9,966 nt of DNA. Source: Tepidisphaeraceae bacterium (lineage in GTDB: Bacteria > Planctomycetota > Phycisphaerae > Tepidisphaerales > Tepidisphaeraceae). Of the stretch, positions 1-6,935 are shown piece by piece. The stretch is taken from NCBI GenBank assembly GCA_025450555.1, contig JANWHF010000258.1:1-9966 (forward strand). The letters run 5' to 3'. Every line of letters begins with the position of its first letter. Positions within the stretch are counted from its first letter, which is position 1. The notes below the pieces were generated by a model. It made no database searches, had not been told where the DNA came from, and saw only the letters and a program-made list of their open reading frames with translations. Position numbers and translations under genes: made by a program.

Positions 1-365
1 AAATGCTGGCCCTTCTCGATGCCAAGAAAGAGTTGCCGAAAACGTACGCGGCTCCCGTTAGTGCCTGGCAGTTTGGTCAGGACCTGACCCTGGTTGCCCT
101 GCCGGACGAGTGCGTCGTGCAATACGTTCAGGATATCGAACGCGCCGTCGGGCACCTGCGGCTCTGGGTGTCGGCCTACAACCAGGAAGTCACCGGCTAC
201 ATCCCCTCCGCCCAGATCCTCCAAGAAGGCGGTTACGAAACCCGCGGCCTCTACATCGGCACCGGCTGGTTCGCCCCAGAGGTAGAACAAACACTCACCA
301 ACGCCGCCAAGGAAGCCGCACAGAAAGCAGGACGTCATCTCGGGGACCCGAGCCGACTACATTGA
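1..365 (+). CDS. Neutral/alkaline ceramidase-like protein, C-terminal fragment
   Basis: This is the last ~121 codons of a gene that begins left of the window. The frame is open from the edge (first whole codon at base 3) and ends at TGA 363-365, so the ATG at base 3 is probably internal. The segment LWVSAYNQEVTGYIPS followed by EGGYETRGLYIGTGWFAPEVE matches, from memory, the end of the neutral ceramidase N-terminal-type domain found in many planctomycete proteins of about 450 residues. There the pattern is LTLV..gGEvVvdY, then LWV.aY.NdV.gYIPS, then EGGYE. Family members hydrolyse ceramide or related amides with a zinc centre, but the zinc ligands and catalytic Ser lie outside the window and cannot be checked. 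The substrate in this organism is unknown. The gene converges on the LEPR-XLL gene, 72 bp apart, with no clear terminator between them. Confidence 0.8.
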   Translation, partial: MLALLDAKKELPKTYAAPVSAWQFGQDLTLVALPDECVVQYVQDIERAVGHLRLWVSAYNQEVTGYIPSAQILQEGGYETRGLYIGTGWFAPEVEQTLTNAAKEAAQKAGRHLGDPSRLH

Positions 366-437
366 TGACCGACCGAATGCCGCGGAACTGAAAGCCGCGA
401 TGCTTAAAGCCCCTAACGCTGTTTAATCGCTATCGAT

Positions 438-3400
438 TCAGGTCAAAGCAAATCGCGGATCTTGCGATGGAACGACTGTAATGGAGTCAATCTTTGCCTG
501 AGGCGGTAATGAGGCCGCAAGAAATCGGCTGTCATTGCTGGCCAAACCCTTAATGGTGATTGAGTCGATTGCACCGCCGTCAAGCAAAGTGTCGTTTCCG
601 TTCAGCAGAATACCATCAACTGGATCGAGCCCCGCACTGATCAGGCTCGAGGTCACAGATCCGTTGACATCAAAGCTCTTGATCAAAGTACCGCTGTACG
701 TCGCCGGCGGCGAAGCAAGTTCTCCGTCTGCGCCCAAAAGCGCTCCGCCGAGAACCTGAAGATGAGACACATCGCCGGCAATTCGGACGTCGCCGATGTT
801 CCCATTGACCGACCACCGAATCGGAGCATCGATTGTTCCGGCCACGCTTCCGCCAATATCTACTGCACCAAGTATACTTGCGCCCTTGGTGGCGCCGGTA
901 ACGTCCAACGTTGCATCGAAATCTTTGGCGCTTGAAATCTTGATAATGGCCGGCGCAGAAATAGTTGCGCCGAGCGCGGCATGGTCGACCGACAGAAGTG
1001 AGATCTGGCCGCCTGAAGTAATCACTGAGTTGGCGTCAATATCCTGCACTTTCATCGAAAGCGGAAGTTTGCCGGCACTGAATTCGTTGAGCGAAATCGA
1101 AGCGCCATTGAGAGCCTGGGCCTGAAATTGTTCGACGTTGTTATTAATCTCCAGGTTTCCGGCGACATTGATGCCAGAAACCGTAGCTCGAGGGATTGTA
1201 CCGATTGATAGACGAGCAACCGAGGCGTCCGAAGAGGAGTTGGTGGGACCGGGACGGATAGAAAACGGTGTGTCAGTACGAACATCGCATGAATTCAACG
1301 GACCCAGAATCGTAAGAGATGCAATATTCGATTGCGTTCCGCCTGTCTGGCTGATTGTGAGATTCTCTGTTCCCAAATATGTATTGACCACAACGCTGTA
1401 ATCGGGATTTGCGGTGCCGGCGAGTGCCGCGCTCGCTCCTTCGGCAAGAGTTCCATTGGCCTGCCCGCTCAGCTTGAACGTGACGATCTGGCCGTTGGAC
1501 AGGTGCCGGACCATTACCACATTCTTATGATTGTTCACATCGCCAAATTCCCATAGGACGTTTATTGAGGCCGGGTCGACAACCGTGCTGTTGATTACTT
1601 GCGAGGCAAGTATTCCATCAAGCGGCGTCAAACGCGCCGTAAGGTAATACGTTCCCTGCGGGAGACTCTCGGGCAGGGTATATGTCGCGTCTAGCGAGGT
1701 TTTCCCATTGCCCGCCACATGCACATTGCGCGATTCGAGTGAGGAAACGGGAATAGAAATCGAGTTGGCATCGATGCTACCCGCACTGGTCGCAAAAAGT
1801 TGCACGCCGACTGTCGCAGAAGCGGCGGCCCCGCCCAGGTTGCTCAGGACCAGCCGCAGATTCTCCTTCGCTCCTGGTATCGCGGCGCCATGAGAAACAT
1901 GGCTTAACTGAAGTGCCGAAAGAAGTGGTGCTTGAAGCGGAGCGGCATTGACGGTCTCGGAGATGGGCAGAGAAACAGAGAAGCCACTGCCCGAAAAGCT
2001 TGCCGTCAAACTGTGCGTGCCTGCCGAGAGTTTCGACGTTGAAAAGACGGCTACGCCATTCACCACACTGGCTTGACCGAGCATTTTCCCACCGTCGAAG
2101 AACTCCATCGTCCCGTTGTTCAACGGATTCACTGGATTTGAAGCCGCGGCAGTAAGAGTGACGCTTTGACCAGCAACAACTGGATCAGGTGTGGCCGTCA
2201 GGCGGACCACCGGCCCGGCAGGGGTCTGATTATCAAAGCAAACCAATGAATAATTCCCCGGGCCGCTCGACGATACGCCCACCAAATCGGGTCGGGTATT
2301 GGCGTCAAAATCGATGGTCACTACTTGAAGAAAGGACGGCGTCGAAAGGACATCGGGAGTATAAAAATTCCCCTGGCCGTCGCTTGGGACAATTGATACC
2401 GCCGGCGCCTGGTTTCCGCCCACGATCTGAATCGCAACATCATTGATATAATCGGCCGTAAAATCGGCGATCAGCGGCGCGCCTTGTGTTGTGCCCGACG
2501 GACCAAATTTATAGCTCCCTGCTACGCGAAATGTCCCGTCGCCATTGCTCAACAGGACCTGCGCCTGTTCGGTGCCGGTGCTCGAGACAGGGAACTGCAG
2601 GAGATCTGTTCTGCTATCTGAATTGAAATCGCCGGCATAGTAATTGCCCCCAGTCGGCGACGATGGTAATTGGATCGGCTTGGCCGCATTAAAGGTCCCA
2701 TCTCCGTTTCCCAGCCAGACCGCTCCGGCAGCGACGATGTCGATCTGGCCGTCGAGATTGAAATCGCCTGTCGGAATCTGGGCAGCGCCCGAATCTGGCG
2801 CAAGATCGGTTCCCAGCGTCGTGTCAATTTCCGAGCCAAACGTGCCATCCGATTTCACCGGAAAGACCGCCATGATCACTGTGCCGCGGCCCGGTGTTGC
2901 TGAATTGGGTGTGTAGCGTTCGACGGTCAGTTCGGGTGAGGCGTCGTTTGGTCGAAATCTCTGGATGACGTAAGCACCGGGAACCGCATCAGATGGATAG
3001 GCCAACCCGCCGGGCGCGCCAAAAGCTTGGCCTGAAACCGGCAGCATGAGTCCGGCAGTGGTATAGATTCCTTCGGCATTGGTAATCTCTCCAACCGATT
3101 GAGGAATTGTGATGCCGGTGTTGGCCAATCCGAGAATGGTGGCGGTCGTGTTCAGCTGTTGCGCAACCCTATACCCGTCCTGGCCGTCCGGCACGAGCCA
3201 CAACCCGCCTCCGGAAGTGCTCGTGGCAACGAGGTCGGTCATCGGCTCGAATTCGGTATTCAAAGATGGGGTCAGCAGTTTTTGGAACTGAAACCCAGTG
3301 GGCAAGGCTGAGGTTACGGGGGGCAAGAATACGGTATCTGAAAATAGCCTGCGCTGTTCGAGGGGCTCGATCTTCACGCCGGTTTTGGATGCAGGCTTCC

Positions 3401-3443
3401 CCGAACTCATTACGTTCAATAGGACCTTGATCTGGCGGAGCAT
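438..3443 (-). CDS. LEPR-XLL domain surface-type protein with FG-GAP/VCBS, Ig-like and CARDB-like regions
   Basis: The protein has 1001 residues from the chosen ATG at 3443. That start has a near-perfect Shine-Dalgarno AGGAGG 7 nt upstream. An in-frame ATG at 3530 would add 29 residues but has no ribosome binding site. Regions in order: a short basic stretch; IEPLEQRRLFS at ~25-35, a variant of the planctomycete LEPR-XLL motif; four FG-GAP/VCBS-like repeats at ~216-406 with Asp-rich loops DFNLDGQID, DFNSDSRTD, DFTADYIND and DFDANTRPD that may bind calcium; an Ig-like (Big_3-type) domain at ~413-499; a CARDB-like domain at ~504-623; and a Ser/Gly/Asn-rich beta-strand repeat region at ~730-985. 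The C-terminus ends DPRFALT. No enzyme motif is visible. LEPR-XLL proteins are generally large and thought to be exported; a cell-surface or adhesive role is inference. There is no classical signal peptide, and the LEPR-XLL region takes its place. The gene lies 151 bp downstream of the UvrC-like gene on the same strand. Confidence 0.85.
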   Translation of the reverse strand: MLRQIKVLLNVMSSGKPASKTGVKIEPLEQRRLFSDTVFLPPVTSALPTGFQFQKLLTPSLNTEFEPMTDLVATSTSGGGLWLVPDGQDGYRVAQQLNTTATILGLANTGITIPQSVGEITNAEGIYTTAGLMLPVSGQAFGAPGGLAYPSDAVPGAYVIQRFRPNDASPELTVERYTPNSATPGRGTVIMAVFPVKSDGTFGSEIDTTLGTDLAPDSGAAQIPTGDFNLDGQIDIVAAGAVWLGNGDGTFNAAKPIQLPSSPTGGNYYAGDFNSDSRTDLLQFPVSSTGTEQAQVLLSNGDGTFRVAGSYKFGPSGTTQGAPLIADFTADYINDVAIQIVGGNQAPAVSIVPSDGQGNFYTPDVLSTPSFLQVVTIDFDANTRPDLVGVSSSGPGNYSLVCFDNQTPAGPVVRLTATPDPVVAGQSVTLTAAASNPVNPLNNGTMEFFDGGKMLGQASVVNGVAVFSTSKLSAGTHSLTASFSGSGFSVSLPISETVNAAPLQAPLLSALQLSHVSHGAAIPGAKENLRLVLSNLGGAAASATVGVQLFATSAGSIDANSISIPVSSLESRNVHVAGNGKTSLDATYTLPESLPQGTYYLTARLTPLDGILASQVINSTVVDPASINVLWEFGDVNNHKNVVMVRHLSNGQIVTFKLSGQANGTLAEGASAALAGTANPDYSVVVNTYLGTENLTISQTGGTQSNIASLTILGPLNSCDVRTDTPFSIRPGPTNSSSDASVARLSIGTIPRATVSGINVAGNLEINNNVEQFQAQALNGASISLNEFSAGKLPLSMKVQDIDANSVITSGGQISLLSVDHAALGATISAPAIIKISSAKDFDATLDVTGATKGASILGAVDIGGSVAGTIDAPIRWSVNGNIGDVRIAGDVSHLQVLGGALLGADGELASPPATYSGTLIKSFDVNGSVTSSLISAGLDPVDGILLNGNDTLLDGGAIDSITIKGLASNDSRFLAASLPPQAKIDSITVVPSQDPRFALT

Positions 3444-3446
3444 TGA

Positions 3447-3456
3447 CCCTCCTCCT
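3447..3456 (-). promoter_or_regulatory. Strong Shine-Dalgarno of the LEPR-XLL gene
   Basis: Read on the minus strand this is AGGAGGAGGG, with AGGAGG ending 7 nt before ATG 3443-3441. It decides the start of the LEPR-XLL gene at 3443 rather than 3530. It stands out because most other starts in the window (purE, the UvrC-like gene, nrnA) lack a recognisable Shine-Dalgarno. Confidence 0.75.
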
Positions 3457-3594
3457 GAAATGTTGTCAAAGAGCCCTTCGATTTGCCCGAATTTCGAGTG
3501 GCCGTCGACTGAATGGGATGCATTGTCCAACGCGAAAGTGAAATTGGCAAGAAATTCCTGGGTTACTTAGCCTGGTGTCAGGTGACGAGAAACT

Positions 3595-4773
3595 TCACAG
3601 CGATTGCAGCTCTTTCATCACCCCTTCGCCCTCTAGCTCCTCTTGCGAGACATTCTGCTTCCGCAAATCTCGAATGGCCTTAGCGATCGATTTCTCGTCG
3701 ATCTCCTGCATCCGCAGGAATACGCCATGCGTGGATTTGGGAGAAAACAGGTGCTGGCTCACGATGCCCATGCGCTGGACACCAATCAGATCGAGTGGCT
3801 CCTCTTCCTGCTCATCGGCGGCAATCAGAGCTGCGCCCATGATTTCACTGGGACGCACGGGCTCGGCACAAACGCACAGGATTGGCTCAATTCGACCTGG
3901 AGTAATCAGAAATATCTTCGCGTCACCGCGGGTGGGGCGTGGGCCATGCTGGAACGCAAGCCAGGCGAAGTCGCGCAGCCGGCTCATGTAGCGAAATGGT
4001 CCTTTGCCAAATTGATTCAAGGCATCGATGTATGACTTGATCTTTGCCGCCAGCTCGAATCGCAGCTCGGCTGCCGCGCTTTGCATTCGGCCGGTTTGCT
4101 GGCGCACTATTTCGGCTGGGTCGATCAGGGCGCGCAGGCTGTAATCGACGAGCCGGCGATATTGCTCGATTGAGATACTTCCATCGCAGGGAGCCGGGCA
4201 TTTGCCCATCTCTTTGTAGGCACACGCGCGACCGCGAGGCGATTCGGTCAGCACGTTGTAATACCGGCATAAATCGAACGCATCCTCCACCATCTCGATG
4301 AGCTTGCCGGCGGCGTGCTTGTCTTCGATGGGGCCGAGGAACTCGCCCGTGCGCGGCGAGAGATCGATCGTCTTGCTGTATCGCGGAAATGGCGCCTCCG
4401 GATCGACATGAAGGAACCACGCGGGCCGAAATCCAACCATGCCCTGGTAGCTTTGCGGAAAAACCTGCCGAGCCACTTCAAAGTAGATCCAGTCGGCCTC
4501 GAAGGCGCTATCGACTCGGCGCCATCGCACGTGTCGGACAACCTGCCGGTAATCCACTCGCCGCGAAATGCCGGCCGTCGGTTCCGTTCCACCCAGCCGG
4601 CGCTTCAGGCTGTATTTGAGATTCTTTACGCACAGGAGCTGCACCGGCCGATCGTCGGCATCGCTCATCAGATACACGACCCACTTCGCCGGCGCTTCGC
4701 GCAGGAAGGCCTCGAAATCGGCCGACGGATCGAACTCGATTTGCATTTCGAAGATGGACTCGACTTCCCGCAT
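3595..4773 (-). CDS. UvrC-like protein lacking both nuclease activities (degenerate GIY-YIG, no RNase H domain)
   Basis: The protein is ~392 residues from ATG 4773; UvrC is usually ~600. The UvrC relationship rests on four things: a GVYLM-like VVYLM and KNLK block (~33-54); a GPI block (~147-149) matching the UvrC yfGPf region; CAYKEMGKCPAPCDG (~184-198), the hallmark UvrC cysteine region; and a UVR-like helix SAAAELRFELAAKIKSYIDAL (~232-252, last residues abbreviated in the family consensus), which in UvrC contacts UvrB. UvrC makes the dual incisions of nucleotide excision repair. Here the YIGKA catalytic stretch reads LLCVK, and the expected Arg and Glu positions also look replaced. The C-terminal RNase H-like nuclease and helix-hairpin-helix domains are absent. 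The post-UVR segment beginning LRDFAWLAF still resembles UvrC before diverging. Cys at ~169, 184, 192 and 196 could hold the Fe-S cluster known in UvrC. The start is uncertain: TTG 4821, ATG 4773 and ATG 4746 are all in frame and none has a clear ribosome binding site. The gene is divergent from purE. Confidence 0.75.
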   Translation of the reverse strand: MREVESIFEMQIEFDPSADFEAFLREAPAKWVVYLMSDADDRPVQLLCVKNLKYSLKRRLGGTEPTAGISRRVDYRQVVRHVRWRRVDSAFEADWIYFEVARQVFPQSYQGMVGFRPAWFLHVDPEAPFPRYSKTIDLSPRTGEFLGPIEDKHAAGKLIEMVEDAFDLCRYYNVLTESPRGRACAYKEMGKCPAPCDGSISIEQYRRLVDYSLRALIDPAEIVRQQTGRMQSAAAELRFELAAKIKSYIDALNQFGKGPFRYMSRLRDFAWLAFQHGPRPTRGDAKIFLITPGRIEPILCVCAEPVRPSEIMGAALIAADEQEEEPLDLIGVQRMGIVSQHLFSPKSTHGVFLRMQEIDEKSIAKAIRDLRKQNVSQEELEGEGVMKELQSL

Positions 4774-4794
4774 CTGGCTGGTATCGTAGGATCG

Positions 4795-4808
4795 ATCGCC
4801 TTGGCGAT
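4795..4808. repeat. Perfect inverted repeat in the uvrC-like/purE divergent region
   Basis: ATCGCC-TT-GGCGAT is a perfect 6-bp inverted repeat with a 2-bp centre, lying between the divergent UvrC-like gene (start 4773) and purE (start 4853). It has the form of a small operator for a dimeric regulator, but GC-rich DNA makes such repeats common by chance. No clear -10/-35 pair was found around it. If the UvrC-like gene really starts at TTG 4821, the repeat would be coding. Confidence 0.2.
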
Positions 4809-4852
4809 GCCAGCGCTGCAAGCAACCGAATCAATCATTTTCGCAAATCCCT

Positions 4853-5362
4853 ATGTCCGACAACGCAACTCAACCGCTTGTTTCGATTATCATGGGCAGC
4901 AAATCCGACTGGGAGACGCTGCAGCATGCCGATTCGGTGCTGAAAGAGTTTGGGGTCGAGCATGAATGCCGGATCGTGTCGGCCCACCGCACGCCATTGC
5001 TGCTCGCAGAGTTTGCCAAAGAGGCCGAGGGGCGAGGCGTGCAGGTAATCATCGCCGGGGCCGGCGGCGCGGCGCATTTGCCGGGCATGGTTGCGTCGCA
5101 AACTGCGGTACCGGTCTTAGGGGTTCCGGTTCAAAGCCATGCGCTCAATGGAATGGATTCACTGCTGTCGATCGTGCAGATGCCGGCGGGGGTTCCAGTC
5201 GGAACGCTGGCGATTGGCAAGGCCGGCGCGACCAATGCCGCACTCTTGGCTATATCCATTCTCGCCCTCACCCGCCCCGCGCTTCGCCAGAAGCTGCATG
5301 CCTTTCGCAACGAGCAGACGCAAAAGGTGATGCGCGATACGCTTAGCCCATCAAGCGGCTGA
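4853..5362 (+). CDS. purE: N5-carboxyaminoimidazole ribonucleotide mutase PurE
   Basis: The protein has 169 residues, the normal length for class I PurE. It converts N5-CAIR to CAIR in de novo purine synthesis in the cytoplasm, acting after PurK. The family motifs are intact: MGSKSDW (14-20), SAHRTP (43-48) with the conserved catalytic His45, AGAGGAAHLPGM (68-79), GVPV (90-93), and the C-terminal block SIVQMPAGVPVGTLAIGKAG (106-125) with ATNAALLA following. The ATG at 4853 directly precedes the conserved N-terminus; there is no Shine-Dalgarno upstream. PurE proteins usually form octamers. PurK, often encoded next to purE in bacteria, is not in the window. The upstream neighbour is the divergent UvrC-like gene, and the AAA+ gene follows 139 bp downstream on the same strand with no visible hairpin-plus-T terminator. 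Confidence 0.97.
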   Translation: MSDNATQPLVSIIMGSKSDWETLQHADSVLKEFGVEHECRIVSAHRTPLLLAEFAKEAEGRGVQVIIAGAGGAAHLPGMVASQTAVPVLGVPVQSHALNGMDSLLSIVQMPAGVPVGTLAIGKAGATNAALLAISILALTRPALRQKLHAFRNEQTQKVMRDTLSPSSG

Positions 5363-5501
5363 CTCATCATTTGCCTTACCTTTACCCGTTCTTTATGTCG
5401 CCGCGACGGATGATCGCGCCCTATCATTGTCCGTTGTAATCCCGCCTCTGCGCCAGCGGCCAGAGTCGGCAATTCGATTCGAAGTAACTTTAAGGGCACT
5501 C

Positions 5502-6935
5502 ATGAATCATCCGCGGCCTGCAACGGTTGGACAGCTTAAAGAGTCGGGCTATCGCCCCAGCTCGGTCAAAGACGAGCTTCGCCGAAACCTCATCGCCAAG
5601 CTCCGCAAAGATGAAGAGCTTTTCCCGGGCATCATCGGGTATCGCGACAGCGTAATTCCGCAGATCGTCAATGGCATTCTCTCAAAACATGATCTGCTGT
5701 TCCTGGGTCTGCGCGGGCAGGCCAAGACCCGCATCATCCGAATGCTGCCGGAATTGCTGGATGAATGGATGCCGGTTCTGTCGGGCATCGACATCAATGA
5801 CGATCCAGTCCGCCCCACCACCAAGACCGGCCAGCGCATCGTGGCCGAGCAGGGTGACGACGCCAAGATCGAATGGGTCCATCGCTCGGCCCGCTATCAG
5901 GAAAAGCTCGCGACGCCGGATGTGACGATCGCCGACCTGATTGGCGAAGTGGACTTGGTCAAGCATGCCGAGGGGCGATACCTATCCGATGAATCGACCA
6001 TGCATTTTGGCATGATCCCGCGCTCAAATCGCGGGATCTTTGCCATCAACGAGCTTCCCGATCTTGCCCCGCGAATTCAAGTTGGTTTGTTCAACGTACT
6101 GGAAGAGCGCGATGTCCAGATCCGCGGCTATCCAATTCGCCTGGATCTCGATGTCTGCATCGTCTTCAGCGCCAATCCCGAGGATTACACCAACCGCGGC
6201 CGAATTGTGACGCCGCTGAAGGACCGCATCGGCTCGGTCATTCGCACGCATTATCCGGAATCGGTCGATGAAGGCATCCGCATCGCCGAGCAGAATGCCT
6301 GGCTGGATCGAGCCGAGAGCGATTCAGCCAGTGGCGTGCGGGTCGAGGTGCCGCGATACATGTCGGAGATCGTCGAAGAAGCAATCCGCCTCGCCCGCTC
6401 CAGCCCGCACGTCAGCCAGGCATCGGGCGTGTCGGTGCGAACGAGCATCGCCAATCTCGAGACGCTTATCAGCAATGCCGAGCGGCGAGGAATCATCACC
6501 GGCGAGAATCGAGTGATTCCGCGCATCTGCGATCTAATGTTTCTCACCGCTTCGAGCCGGGGAAAAATCGAAATGACCCTGGCCGAGGAAGAAGGGGCCG
6601 AGGACAAGCTGATTAAGTCGCTGGTCGGCGAAGCAGTGAAGGCCGTCTTCGATCGGCATGGCGACCCGGATGCTTATGAGAACATCACCGAGCAATTCCG
6701 CGGCAACCTCACCTTCCCCGCGGGCGATGATCTGTCGGCAGAGGAATTCGTGGCAAATATGAAAGCAATCAAAGGGCTTTCACAGGCAGCCAGCACGCTG
6801 GCGCGCGAGATGGAGTTGGATGGGAATGACCCGGCCATCCTCGCATCAATGGGCGAATTCCTGCTCGAAGGGCTCTACGTCAACAATCGGCTCAGCAAGT
6901 ACAACAACAAAGGGAAGACCTTCTTCAAGAAGTGA
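5502..6935 (+). CDS. MoxR/magnesium chelatase subunit I-like AAA+ ATPase
   Basis: The protein has 477 residues from ATG 5502, which has AAGGG 5 nt upstream. A TTG at 5427 would add 25 residues but has no ribosome binding site. AAA+ elements in order: Walker A GLRGQAKT (69-76), with Ala where Gly is usual before Lys-Thr; Walker B region GIFAINELPDL (178-188), with Asn183 replacing the usual Asp before Glu184; sensor 1 SANPEDY (223-229); probable arginine finger in LKDRIGS (239-245); sensor 2 in SGVSVRTS (308-315). The insert EERDVQIRGYPIRL (201-214) is typical of the ChlI/MoxR clade. From memory, the NELPDL variant is characteristic of a subgroup in planctomycetes and Bacteroidetes often annotated as magnesium chelatase or sigma-54-interacting. 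There is no evidence for chlorophyll synthesis here. Such ATPases usually pair with a VWA-domain protein that they remodel, but no VWA gene is in the window. The C-terminus ends in a Lys/Asn-rich tail. Its end overlaps nrnA. Confidence 0.88.
   Translation: MNHPRPATVGQLKESGYRPSSVKDELRRNLIAKLRKDEELFPGIIGYRDSVIPQIVNGILSKHDLLFLGLRGQAKTRIIRMLPELLDEWMPVLSGIDINDDPVRPTTKTGQRIVAEQGDDAKIEWVHRSARYQEKLATPDVTIADLIGEVDLVKHAEGRYLSDESTMHFGMIPRSNRGIFAINELPDLAPRIQVGLFNVLEERDVQIRGYPIRLDLDVCIVFSANPEDYTNRGRIVTPLKDRIGSVIRTHYPESVDEGIRIAEQNAWLDRAESDSASGVRVEVPRYMSEIVEEAIRLARSSPHVSQASGVSVRTSIANLETLISNAERRGIITGENRVIPRICDLMFLTASSRGKIEMTLAEEEGAEDKLIKSLVGEAVKAVFDRHGDPDAYENITEQFRGNLTFPAGDDLSAEEFVANMKAIKGLSQAASTLAREMELDGNDPAILASMGEFLLEGLYVNNRLSKYNNKGKTFFKK

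Noticed and set aside
339..352. CTCGGG-GA-CCCGAG inverted repeat at the end of the ceramidase-like gene
   Set aside because: It lies in coding sequence, has a 2-nt loop and lacks a T-tract. It is probably a chance GC-rich palindrome.
381..399. CGCGG/CCGCG hairpin between the convergent ceramidase-like and LEPR-XLL genes as a terminator
   Set aside because: The stem is only 5 bp with a 9-nt loop and no T-tract on either strand; too weak to call.
3444..3594. TTGACA-like box at the 5' side of the LEPR-XLL gene as a promoter
   Set aside because: The TTTGACAAC sequence is too close to the start codon to leave room for a -10 and leader. No other convincing -35/-10 pair is seen in this 151-bp gap.
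3575..4035. Plus-strand open frames of 138 and 130 codons opposite the end of the UvrC-like gene
   Set aside because: They are shadows of the real minus-strand gene, with no recognisable domain and no start signal.
4315..4965. 216-codon plus-strand open frame across the UvrC-like/purE boundary
   Set aside because: It is antisense to the UvrC-like gene and runs into purE in another frame. It has no family motifs or ribosome binding site, and both overlapped genes are clearly real.
5402..5418. CGCGA/TCGCG hairpin between purE and the AAA+ gene as a terminator or riboswitch
   Set aside because: It has a 5-bp stem, no T-tract and no conserved riboswitch elements such as a purine riboswitch core. 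The 139-bp gap shows nothing else convincing.
5427..5501. TTG start at 5427 for the AAA+ gene
   Set aside because: There is no Shine-Dalgarno and the added 25 residues lie outside the conserved fold. ATG 5502 has AAGGG at good spacing.
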